Assembly: GCF_030864005.1 (NCBI RefSeq) | Contig: NZ_CP132976.1 | Span: forward strand, 3,658,001 to 3,722,000 | Direction: 5' to 3' | Source: Achromobacter seleniivolatilans | GTDB taxonomy: Bacteria > Pseudomonadota > Gammaproteobacteria > Burkholderiales > Burkholderiaceae_B | Length of the DNA stretch: 64,000 nt | Part shown: in pieces, positions 1 through 10,247 of the stretch | Numbering within the stretch: position 1 is the first letter of the stretch | How the letters are laid out: each line of letters starts with the position of its first letter | Notes under the pieces: generated by a model | Told to the model about the DNA's origin: nothing | Database searches by the model: none | The model's input: the letters and a program-made list of their open reading frames with translations, nothing else | Made by a program: the position numbers and the translations under genes

Positions 1-760
1 GGAAAATAGCGCGGGTGTCGTTCAACGCCCGCTGACGGTCGTCGGCGCCGTCATCTTGCCAATGGCGATAGAGTTCGACGATAGGGCCTGCGTTGACGTT
101 GCCAGTGGCGGTGATGCAGCCCGCGCCGCCTGCGCGCATGGTCTCAAGCAACACGGTTTCGGTGCCTGCGAACACATCGAAGCCCCGCGGCTGAAAGTCG
201 CGCAACATCGCCGCTGTGTTGGCCCAATCCCCGGAACTGTCCTTGATGCCCGCGATGATGCCCGGAAATTCACCCAGCAAACGGTCAATCAGACCCAGGC
301 TGATGGGCACGCCCGACACCGGCGGGATGTGATAAAGGTAGACGCGCAAGCGCTCATCGGCAACCTGCTCAATGACATGGGCAAACGCGCGGAACAGGCC
401 TTCGTCGCTGACGCCTTTGTAGTAGAACGGCGGCAGCATGAGCACCCCGCCGCAGCCTGCTGCAACCGCATGCCGCGTCAGTTCGACCGCGTCGGGCAAA
501 GCGCAAGCGCCCGTGCCGGGCATCATGCGGGCAGCGGGCAAGCCTGCTTCAAGCAAGGCGTCCAGCAGTTGCCGCTTTTCCGCCACGCTAAGCGAATTGG
601 CCTCGGAGTTGGTTCCGAAAATCGCCAATCCCGCACCCTGCTCAAGCAAGGCGCGGCAATGTTCGATAAAGCGCGGCGCGCTGGGCGACAAGTCCGCGTT
701 GAATGGCGTCAGGACTGGTGAATAAACGCCCTGCGGACGATCGGCGGCAACTGTGCTCAT
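1..760 (-). CDS. DapA-superfamily aldolase/dehydratase (3' end outside window)
   Basis: The reading frame is open from an ATG at 760, preceded by GGAG, to the window edge, so the C-terminus is missing (253 codons visible of about 300 usual). It belongs to the dihydrodipicolinate synthase/N-acetylneuraminate lyase superfamily, class I Schiff-base enzymes that cleave or dehydrate 2-keto acids. Visible hallmarks are the catalytic Tyr143 in YLYHIP and the Schiff-base Lys173 in GIKDSSGD. The usual GTTGE loop is changed to GTNSEAN (49-55), which argues against true DapA and for a sugar-acid or keto-acid enzyme. The next gene, 16 bp upstream on the same strand, is an enolase-superfamily dehydratase; such pairs often act in sequence (acid-sugar dehydration to a 2-keto-3-deoxy acid, then cleavage or dehydration). 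The substrate cannot be read from sequence. Confidence 0.85.
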   Translation of the reverse strand, partial: MSTVAADRPQGVYSPVLTPFNADLSPSAPRFIEHCRALLEQGAGLAIFGTNSEANSLSVAEKRQLLDALLEAGLPAARMMPGTGACALPDAVELTRHAVAAGCGGVLMLPPFYYKGVSDEGLFRAFAHVIEQVADERLRVYLYHIPPVSGVPISLGLIDRLLGEFPGIIAGIKDSSGDWANTAAMLRDFQPRGFDVFAGTETVLLETMRAGGAGCITATGNVNAGPIVELYRHWQDDGADDRQRALNDTRAIF

Positions 761-776
761 CAAGAATCTCCTGGGT

Positions 777-1904
777 TCAACGGCCGACGCGGGTCCACTT
801 GCCGTACCGCTCGACCATGCGTTCGTCAAAACCGAACCCAAGCCCAGGCTCCTGATGCAAGACCACGCGACCCTGCTTGTGGGTCAACTGGCGATCGACC
901 AGCTTGCGGAAATTGAGGACCTGGTCGTCCCAGAAGAACTCAACATACCGCGCATTCGGCGTTGCTGCCACCAGTGGCGCGTGGACATCGTGGAACCAGT
1001 GCGGGCAGACCACAACACCGTAGCTGGCAGCGGTGGCAGCAATGCGCTTCCACTCGGTGATGCCGCCGCAAACCGCCGCATCCGTCTGCAAGATGCCGGC
1101 CGCACCCTTATCCAGCAATTCCTTGTGATACCAGCGGCCATATCCGATCTCGGCGGTGGCAATCGGCAGGTGAGTCAGACGCGCCAGCTTGGCGTGGCTG
1201 TCGATGTCATCCGGCCCGAACGGTTCTTCGATGAAATAGGGTTCGTACTGTTCGAAGCGGCGGATGTACTGCATGGCCTGGGTCACGTCCTGCCAGGCGT
1301 TATTGCAGTCCATCATCAGCTCGACGTCGGGGCCCACGGCTTCACGCGCCGCCTTCAACCGCGCTTCCTCTTCACGCGGCGACAGGCGGCCAGTCTTCAT
1401 CTTGACGGCGCGAAAGCCCTTGTCCACGTAGCTGGCCATTTCTTCGCCCAGGTGCTGCGGCGTCTTGCCATCCAGGTAGTAGCCGCCACTGGCGTAAGCC
1501 GGCACGGTTTCCAATTCCATCGCGCCCAAAAACTTGTGCAACGGCAGACCGGCAGTTTTGGCATTCAGGTCCCACAACGCAATGTCCAGCGCGCTCAGGG
1601 CGCGCATCACCGTGCCCTGGCGGCCTTGCAGCAGGGCTTCCTGATACATGGCTTGCCACAACCCTTCCACGGCATGCGAATCCTTGCCCAGCAGCACCGG
1701 ACCCAGCAGGCTATTGACCGCAGCTTCGAAAATGGCGCCACCGGCGCTTCCTACGTAGCAAAAGCCGATGCCTTCCACGCCATCGGTGGAGCGGACCTTG
1801 ACCAGCCCATAGTGCCGCGTGGAAACGCTGCGGTTCGAAAACGATGTGACTTTATCCAGAGGCACCGCGGCGGCGCATACGTCTATGGATTCAATGATGG
1901 GCAC
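777..1904 (-). CDS. Enolase-superfamily (mandelate racemase/muconate lactonizing) enzyme
   Basis: 375 residues from a GTG start at 1904 with AAGGAG seven bases upstream; an open frame continues upstream but has no better start. The family abstracts the proton alpha to a carboxylate, usually to dehydrate or epimerise acid sugars. Visible are the KxK motif K168-M-K170, putative Mg ligands D199 (MMDC), E226 (FIEEP) and E252 (ATAE), and Asp275 with a His in PHWFH (302/306), the His-Asp pair typical of the mandelate racemase subgroup. It is co-directional with the DapA-like gene and divergent from the LysR gene at 2067, so it is probably the first gene of an acid-sugar operon controlled by that regulator. 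The exact substrate is unknown. Confidence 0.88.
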   Translation of the reverse strand: MPIIESIDVCAAAVPLDKVTSFSNRSVSTRHYGLVKVRSTDGVEGIGFCYVGSAGGAIFEAAVNSLLGPVLLGKDSHAVEGLWQAMYQEALLQGRQGTVMRALSALDIALWDLNAKTAGLPLHKFLGAMELETVPAYASGGYYLDGKTPQHLGEEMASYVDKGFRAVKMKTGRLSPREEEARLKAAREAVGPDVELMMDCNNAWQDVTQAMQYIRRFEQYEPYFIEEPFGPDDIDSHAKLARLTHLPIATAEIGYGRWYHKELLDKGAAGILQTDAAVCGGITEWKRIAATAASYGVVVCPHWFHDVHAPLVAATPNARYVEFFWDDQVLNFRKLVDRQLTHKQGRVVLHQEPGLGFGFDERMVERYGKWTRVGR

Positions 1905-2066
1905 GGCAGACTCCTTGATTGCTGAGAAATTCTGAAGGGCGGTATCAACACGGCTTGGATGATTCAACGCCCTGGAACGTATTCTTGTCCGCGCCAAAGA
2001 AAACAACAATTATCTTCACCCATCTTTAGAATATGGAAAAAACATCTTCTTAAGAGGCAAGCCGCC

Positions 2067-2945
2067 GTGGACTCCCGTTTTCTACAGACGTATGTGCATG
2101 TCGTGGAGCTGGGCTCTATCGCCCAGGCTGCGCGGCACCAAGGGCTGACGCCCGCCACTGTCCAACAACGCTTGCGGGCGTTGGAAGCCGACATGGGCAG
2201 CGCGTTGATTGCGCGTTCCGGCCGCACCGTCAAACCCACGCCGGCCGGCCTGCGCATTCTGGAGCGCGCCCGCCACATCTTGCGCGACGTGCGGGATCTG
2301 CGCTCGGCCGCGTCCGATACCGAACTGCCCGCCGGCCCCTTGCGGCTGGGCGCTACGCCTACCGCGTTGACCGGCATCATGCCGCCCGTGCTGCGCACCT
2401 GGGTGGCGCGCCATCCGCATATCGAGATCTATATCGAGCCCGCTCCCACCACCCTGCTCTACAGCAAAGTGCTGTCCGGGGAGCTGGACGGGGCGTTGCT
2501 GGTGCACCCGCTATTTTCCATTCCCAAGACCTGCGTCTGGCGAGATCTCAGGCACGAACCGCTGGTGCTGGTCACTCCATCGAGCATGAAGGTTGAAGAT
2601 CCGCTGGCGGTGCTCACGCGTGAACCCTACATCTGCTACGACCGCAGCGTAGTGGGCGGCAAGATGGCGGACGACTACCTGCGAGCGCGTAATTTGCGGC
2701 CGCAAGTGCGGTTTGAACTCGATGGAATCGATTCCATCGCCAAACTCGTGTCAGAAGGACTGGGGGTGGCGCTGCTGCCTGATTGGGCCACAACGGGCAC
2801 GCCGCTTGCCCACGTCAAACGCTGGCCGCTGCCGGCGCCCTGCCCGGTTCGCACCGTCGGCGCGATCTGGCCGCGCGCGGGCGTGCGGTCGGAATTGATG
2901 CGGGCATTCGTGGAACTGACCGAGGCGCAACTCGGCCTGGGCTGA
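2067..2945 (+). CDS. LysR-family transcriptional regulator
   Basis: 292 residues from a GTG at 2067 with AGAGG about ten bases upstream; this start places the helix-turn-helix at the very N-terminus, as is normal for LysR proteins (residues about 3-62, SIAQAARHQGLTPATVQQRLRALE). The rest is the periplasmic-binding-like effector domain. The gene is divergent from the enolase-superfamily gene across a 162-bp gap, the classic LysR layout, so it probably activates that operon in response to the substrate or a pathway intermediate. Convergent with the amidohydrolase gene with only 19 bp between stops. Confidence 0.92.
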   Translation: MDSRFLQTYVHVVELGSIAQAARHQGLTPATVQQRLRALEADMGSALIARSGRTVKPTPAGLRILERARHILRDVRDLRSAASDTELPAGPLRLGATPTALTGIMPPVLRTWVARHPHIEIYIEPAPTTLLYSKVLSGELDGALLVHPLFSIPKTCVWRDLRHEPLVLVTPSSMKVEDPLAVLTREPYICYDRSVVGGKMADDYLRARNLRPQVRFELDGIDSIAKLVSEGLGVALLPDWATTGTPLAHVKRWPLPAPCPVRTVGAIWPRAGVRSELMRAFVELTEAQLGLG

Positions 2946-2964
2946 TCCCCTTGCGGGAAGGACG

Positions 2965-4152
2965 TTAGGCGATCGCGTCCTGTCCGTTGCGCGCAACGAT
3001 GGCGCCGCCCGAAACCACCAGGCGGCGCGGCTTGCGGGTGACCACGGCTTCTGCGACACAGCATGCGTCCACCAGCACCAAGTCAGCGCGCGCACCCGGC
3101 GTCAGGCCATAATCCGCAAAGCCACAGGCGCGCGCGGCGGCGCTGGATACGCAATCAAAGGCCCACTCCACTTCGTCATCGCGGCGCAGATCATTGCGCA
3201 GCCCGATCATCATGGCGCGCGCCAGCATGTCGGGGCTTCCATAAGGCGTCCAGGTGTCACGAATGCCGTCATTGCCGCCAAAGATGATCACACCGGCTTC
3301 GCGGCAAGCGCGTACCGGCGGCACGGGCCGCGACGGCGGCGCCGTAGTCAGCACGGCCACGTCCAACGCGGCCAGTCGCTTGAGCAGGCCATCCAGCCGC
3401 TTGGCGTCCACGCCGCCCAGACAGAAAGCATGGCTCACGACGACCTGCCCTTTCATGGCAAGCGCCTGCGTGCGGTCCAAGATCAGGTCCAGCGTGAATG
3501 CACCCAGTTCTCCGGGTTCGTGCAGATGAATGTCCACCGGCTTGCCGTGCTTGCTGGCCAGGCCAAACAGCACATCCAGTGATCGCGCCGGATCACGATC
3601 GATGGCAGACGGGTCCAGCCCGCCCAGCACATCCGCGCCCATCAGAAGCGCGTCGTCCAGCAACTCGGCCGTGCCGGGTCTTATCAACAGCCCGGACTGC
3701 GGAAAGGCCACCGTTTGAATATCGATGCGGCCGGCAAGGTCGTCACGGGCGGCAAGCACACCTTCAAGATGGCGTAGACCGGCGTCGGTATCGACGTCAA
3801 CGTGCGTGCGGATGCGGGTCGTGCCCTCGCGCAGGAACGCCAGAGCCAGCGCGCGCGCATGGCTGGCGGCGTCGTGCCCGGTGCGAGCGCGCCATTCGCG
3901 TTCGTTGTTGATGCGGTCTGTCAGCGCCGAACCCACCTCGTTCACGTACCAAGGCGAATCCCAAGTCGTTTTGTCCAGGTGGGTATGGCCTTCCACCAAC
4001 CCCGGCAGCAACAAAGCGCCGCCGCCGTCTTCGACGATGGCGGCGGCCGCGTTGATCTGAGCATCGATTTGCCGGATGCGGCCCTCTTGCACCAGCACGT
4101 CCACCATTCCGGTTTGCGGCAGGCGGACGTTCTTCAACAACAGATCAGTCAT
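2965..4152 (-). CDS. Amidohydrolase, cytosine-deaminase-like
   Basis: 395 residues with AGGAAA before the ATG. It belongs to the metal-dependent amidohydrolase superfamily, the cytosine deaminase/imidazolonepropionase-like branch. Motifs in order: GHTHLDKT with the first two metal-binding His at 56 and 58, DIHLHEPGE mid-protein, VVSHAFCLGG, and FGGNDGIRDTW carrying the catalytic Asp. The LDKT sequence after the first His pair is typical of cytosine-deaminase-like members. No signal peptide, so cytoplasmic. It may deaminate or hydrolyse a cyclic nitrogen compound. Its relation to the neighbouring acid-sugar genes is unclear, since it lies behind the convergent LysR gene and may be transcribed separately. 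Confidence 0.85.
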   Translation of the reverse strand: MTDLLLKNVRLPQTGMVDVLVQEGRIRQIDAQINAAAAIVEDGGGALLLPGLVEGHTHLDKTTWDSPWYVNEVGSALTDRINNEREWRARTGHDAASHARALALAFLREGTTRIRTHVDVDTDAGLRHLEGVLAARDDLAGRIDIQTVAFPQSGLLIRPGTAELLDDALLMGADVLGGLDPSAIDRDPARSLDVLFGLASKHGKPVDIHLHEPGELGAFTLDLILDRTQALAMKGQVVVSHAFCLGGVDAKRLDGLLKRLAALDVAVLTTAPPSRPVPPVRACREAGVIIFGGNDGIRDTWTPYGSPDMLARAMMIGLRNDLRRDDEVEWAFDCVSSAAARACGFADYGLTPGARADLVLVDACCVAEAVVTRKPRRLVVSGGAIVARNGQDAIA

Positions 4153-4211
4153 AGGATTTCCTGGACGAACGCAAACGGCCGGCAGCGCCGGCCGCGGGAA
4201 GCCATCAGGCT

Positions 4212-4409
4212 TCAGAGTTGGGGCGGTTCAATCCAGAAAAAGCGCTCACCCTGGCGAACCATATCGGCAACGCCTTCCGCGCCAATGCGATAGTCAGTGC
4301 CCATCAGCGTGGCGCCGCCGTCTTCATGGATGTGGATGACGGCCAGCGGGTCATTGGCCATGGTGTACCAGTAGTAACCGGGCTTGAGATCATGCAGGTC
4401 TGTATTCAT
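4212..4409 (-). CDS. Small conserved-looking hypothetical protein
   Basis: 65 residues if started at the ATG at 4409 (MNTDLHDLKPGYYWY); an upstream in-frame extension to 4442 adds an unconvincing leader. Aromatic and acidic, with no signal peptide or transmembrane segment. The GYYWYTM...HIHEDG arrangement looks like a small beta-rich fold, but I recognise no family. It lies about 60 bp upstream of the amidohydrolase on the same strand, so it might be the first gene of that unit. Confidence 0.55.
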   Translation of the reverse strand: MNTDLHDLKPGYYWYTMANDPLAVIHIHEDGGATLMGTDYRIGAEGVADMVRQGERFFWIEPPQL

Positions 4410-4598
4410 GGCTTGAGTATACAAACAACCAAGGCGGTACAAAAAGACAACACATCATGAAGCCGCGCCTGACATCATGAACGCGACAGGTCATACTTCT
4501 TGCTCCTAAGCTGAAACAGCTAGTGCAGTTGTCACACAACGACTCCAACACGGCGGCACCCACGCCAGCGTGTTGATCGCGAGGGGGCTAGCGTACGC

Positions 4599-5111
4599 AT
4601 GAAAAGGCAGTCACTTCAATTCAGCGAACCGCTTAAACAAGCCGTTTTAAACGGCTCTAAAGTGCAAAGCCGTCGTATCTTGAAACCGCAGCCTACCAAG
4701 CCCACCACGGCCTGGTATGCCGATGCTGCGGATTCCGGCAGATGGGTGGCCATGGGTCCATCGCGGGATAATCCCGCCGAGCAGCGTAAAACGTCCACGT
4801 GGGTCCGGTGCCCTTACGGAAAATCCGGCGAGTCCATTATCTTGATCGATGAAGCGGGGACGCCATTTGCAACGGCCGTCGTGGTCGGCGTGCGCATACA
4901 GCGTTTGCAAAGTCTGACTGAAGCCGACGCGCGGGCTGAAGGCACCCAAGCGTTGTATGAGGCGTCGGCATTGCTGCCTGGCGTACCACTTCAAACAGCG
5001 TTTGCGTTGATGTGGTGCGAACGGTATGGGGCCCACGCATGGGCGGCAAATCCTTGGGTATGGGTGGTTGAATACCGCCGCCATCAGCCCAGCGAGGAGC
5101 CGGAACGTTAG
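4599..5111 (+). CDS. Phage-type ASCH/PUA-like domain protein
   Basis: 170 residues, ATG with GAGGGGG upstream at a long spacing. The layout matches the ASCH-like proteins found in many phages and prophages: N-terminal FSEPLKQAVLNGSKVQSRR (the family's typical form is an R-x-T-x-T-R-R-type turn), then KPQP, CPYGKSGE (family CPYG-x-PGD), the EADARAEG segment and the C-terminal ANPWVWVVEYRR. ASCH folds resemble PUA RNA-binding domains, and the biological role of this subgroup is unknown. No phage genes flank it, so it is probably a solitary remnant or moron gene. The serine in KSGES where the family usually has Asp-Arg-Leu may mean the motif has drifted. Confidence 0.7.
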   Translation: MKRQSLQFSEPLKQAVLNGSKVQSRRILKPQPTKPTTAWYADAADSGRWVAMGPSRDNPAEQRKTSTWVRCPYGKSGESIILIDEAGTPFATAVVVGVRIQRLQSLTEADARAEGTQALYEASALLPGVPLQTAFALMWCERYGAHAWAANPWVWVVEYRRHQPSEEPER

Positions 5112-5373
5112 TCCACGCGTATCGATGGTGACGGCGTGTAACGCACCTGCAAGACTTCAGCGCATTCCACCTCATTTCAATCGATTTCAAGTGCGGTTTT
5201 ACCAGAGCGGCAGCACCACACCGCACTGCAACACGACTGGTGATTCACACAAGGGGACAGTTGCGGATTGTCGCTATTGAGGGCGCGCTGCTTACGAAAA
5301 GCGGCGGGAAAAGCCCGAAAATAGGGGCATCGAATACTTAACTTTGCTGTGTGATGCAGCGGGCAGGTGCAAC
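5112..5373. other. Intergenic stretch without recognised gene
   Basis: 262 bp between the ASCH-domain gene and the Pro/Tyr-rich exported protein. No convincing small reading frame, tRNA or strong hairpin was seen. It presumably holds the promoter of the downstream gene. Confidence 0.5.
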
Positions 5374-5736
5374 ATGAAAAAATGGCTGATTGCTAGTGTG
5401 GGAGCCGCAGGTCTGCTGATCTCCAGCGTGGCTTTGGCACGTGTGGACGTAGGTATTTCCATCGGCGTGCCCGGAGTGGTTTATCCGGCGCCTGTCTACG
5501 TCGCTCCTGCTCCGGTTTATGTCGCGCCTCCCCCTCCGGTCTACTACCGCCCGGCACCTGTGTATGTCGTGCCGCCCCCAGTGGTCTACCCTGCCCCCGT
5601 GTACTACCGTGGCGGCGGCGGCCGTTATTGGCACGGCGGCCCTCCGCCCCCGCGCTACTACGGCCCGGGTCCCGGCTACTATCGCGGGCACGGCCACGGT
5701 GATGGTCGAGGCCATGGCGGCGACTGGCGCCGTTGA
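5374..5736 (+). CDS. Exported Pro/Tyr/Val-rich repeat protein
   Basis: 120 residues from the ATG at 5374, which begins a clean signal peptide (MKKWLIASVGAAGLLISSVALA). The mature part is built of imperfect repeats of the type PAPVYVAP/PPPVYYRP, followed by a Gly/Tyr-rich and then a Gly/His/Arg-rich tail ending GHGGDWRR. Similar short proteins are common in beta- and gammaproteobacteria and are annotated as hypothetical or YXWGXW-like. They are presumed surface or periplasmic. The His-rich tail (HGHGDGRGHGG) could bind metal, but that is speculation. A strong terminator follows at 5785. Confidence 0.78.
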   Translation: MKKWLIASVGAAGLLISSVALARVDVGISIGVPGVVYPAPVYVAPAPVYVAPPPPVYYRPAPVYVVPPPVVYPAPVYYRGGGGRYWHGGPPPPRYYGPGPGYYRGHGHGDGRGHGGDWRR

Positions 5737-5784
5737 TCGTATGACCAGCAACCGTTGCTCCGGTATGCGCGGCACCTGAAATAC

Positions 5785-5813
5785 AAAGGCCACTCTGACG
5801 AGTGGCCTTTTTT
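5785..5813 (+). terminator. Rho-independent terminator after the Pro/Tyr-rich gene
   Basis: An 11-bp perfect stem (AAAGGCCACTC with its complement) closes a TGAC loop and is followed by a T run. Confidence 0.9.
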
Positions 5814-5991
5814 CCGCCGGGACAATGTCCGGTGCCCCGCTGGAAAGAGTCAGACTGCGGGAGTCTGTACAGGCTTGCCCGCCATGACGGCAGGTTTTTC
5901 CAAAACCGGAGTGGCCTTATTGGCTTCCTGCGGCAACTCTTGAACAAGATCAATCCATCTGCGGGGCGCACTGGACGCCCGCCACCAACCA

Positions 5992-6240
5992 TTATGCGGA
6001 CGCATGAGCAAACTCCGGTTCACCGTTAAAACGCACACCATTGATTTCTTGGAACAATTGACGGCTTTCCTGTTCTGCTTCATGCAAGTCTGAAAACGGC
6101 GCCTGTCCTGGCACTGTCCAGCATTTTTCCGGTGCGGTTCCGCCAACTCTGCGGGTCCATATCTGCACGCGGTAACCCTGTTCGTCCTCACGAGCGACAG
6201 AGCATCTCACACGAAAATCTCCAATCATTCTTGAAGTCAT
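5992..6240 (-). CDS. Small hypothetical protein
   Basis: 82 residues from the ATG at 6240, which has AAGGAG six bases upstream; that ribosome site supports this start over the TTG at 6246. The protein is soluble, with mixed charge, no signal peptide and no family I recognise. It contains one GYRVQIWTRRVGG segment that looks like a beta-hairpin. It is transcribed alone, between the convergent Pro/Tyr-rich gene and serS. Confidence 0.55.
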   Translation of the reverse strand: MTSRMIGDFRVRCSVAREDEQGYRVQIWTRRVGGTAPEKCWTVPGQAPFSDLHEAEQESRQLFQEINGVRFNGEPEFAHASA

Positions 6241-6403
6241 GGACAACTCCTTGTTATATAAGCGAATGAAGCGTGTAGAACGCGGGTGTATTGTGCCGCA
6301 ACTATCCGGCCCTTATATTGGAATACACAATTTCTAACATCATATTCAAGCACTCATGTCGTCAGCATAATCAGCAAACACGACAGGAATATGTCGACAT
6401 CAT

Positions 6404-6431
6404 AAAAAAAAACGGAGCCCGAAGGCTCCGT
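6404..6431 (-). terminator. Rho-independent terminator of serS
   Basis: On the minus strand ACGGAGCC, a TTCG-type loop and GGCTCCGT are followed by eight or more T residues, 40 bp past the serS stop. Confidence 0.9.
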
Positions 6432-6469
6432 CTTTTAATCGGCCGTAAGACCGATGGACACCGATTTCA

Positions 6470-9198
<2,729 letters not shown>

Positions 9199-9301
9199 TG
9201 GCAGCAGATGAGGGAAGACAGCAAGAAGTTCAAGTCAGCATTACACCATGGCCGCCGCCCCGATCAGCCGCCAGGGCTGTCGGGACGCCTCCGCCAGCCA
9301 G

Positions 9302-10093
9302 TCAGCCCAATTCAGGCGGAGCAAAGCGGCGGTTGGCCAACACCGGCAAGACATTGCGGGCGTGGGCCAGGCGTTCCGGGTCGATGTCGGCAAACACCAG
9401 TGCCGGCGCTTCGCCAGCGCGCGCGGTAACAACGCCCAGCGGGTCCACCACCATGCTGCAACCGATGTTGCGTTCGCCGCACTCGCCTGTTGCTGCAACA
9501 TAGCAGGTGTTTTCCAGCGCGCGCGCCGTCACCAGAACTTCCCAGTGCATTTCCTTTAACGGACCGCGCACCCAGGCGGCCGGCAGCACCAGCAGGTCGG
9601 CGCCATCCAACGCCAGACGGCGCGCCAATTCCGGAAAACGCACGTCATAGCAGGTCATCAAACCAACGCGCAGCCCGGCGATTTCCAGCAGCGGCGGAAT
9701 TTCCGTGCCGGGGGTGACATTGGTGGATTCCTTCATCGTGAAGGCATCGTACAGATGCAGCTTGCGGTATTGCGTCAGGATCTTGCCGTCTTGCAGGGTG
9801 ACCAATGTGTTCCAGACCCGGCCTTCTCCCGTGGGAATGTGCACGCACATCATGGTCGCCAGAGACGATCCGCGGCTGGCTTCCAGCAGACGCGTCATGA
9901 AAGGGCCGTCCAGCGGCTGCGCGGCCTTCAGCACAATCTGCGGATCGGTGATGTCGCGGGCCAGAATGCCTTCGGGCAGCACCAGCAGATCCGCGCCGCC
10001 CGCACTGGCCCGTTCCATGAGATCAACGCAAACCTGCGCGTTCTCTTCCCAGACGCGGCTCACGGCGAACTGACCCAAAGCAACTTTCAGCAT
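9302..10093 (-). CDS. Carbon-nitrogen hydrolase (deaminated-glutathione amidase/YbeM-like)
   Basis: 263 residues from the ATG at 10093 with GAGGAAGAG upstream; a longer open frame upstream has no support. Nitrilase superfamily with the full catalytic triad Glu41 (LPEG), Lys111 (YRKLHLYD) and Cys148 (MTCYDVRFPE). The segments PAAWVRGPLKEMHW and NRRFAPPEL closely resemble the E. coli YbeM/deaminated-glutathione-amidase branch (from memory, not searched). It hydrolyses amide bonds of small carboxamides in the cytoplasm. It is divergent from the D-amino-acid deaminase at 10248 and may serve the same block, for example on N-carbamoyl or amide derivatives, or be a metabolite-repair enzyme. Confidence 0.85.
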   Translation of the reverse strand: MLKVALGQFAVSRVWEENAQVCVDLMERASAGGADLLVLPEGILARDITDPQIVLKAAQPLDGPFMTRLLEASRGSSLATMMCVHIPTGEGRVWNTLVTLQDGKILTQYRKLHLYDAFTMKESTNVTPGTEIPPLLEIAGLRVGLMTCYDVRFPELARRLALDGADLLVLPAAWVRGPLKEMHWEVLVTARALENTCYVAATGECGERNIGCSMVVDPLGVVTARAGEAPALVFADIDPERLAHARNVLPVLANRRFAPPELG

Positions 10094-10247
10094 GACTCTT
10101 CCTCGGTAGGACGTTTTTCCTATTGTCGCGCCAACTGTCCGCTTGCGCCGACTACGGGTAACTCCCAGCTCCCGCTTGTAAATTTCTTTCACGATAATGA
10201 AAAAAAGAAGATTTGACGTAAATATTTTCCATAACAGACACCGCCCC

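Noticed and set aside
4410..4598. Possible tRNA or other RNA gene before the ASCH-domain gene
   Set aside because: No cloverleaf, no GGTTCGAATCC-type T-arm and no strong stems; no tRNA was seen anywhere in the window.
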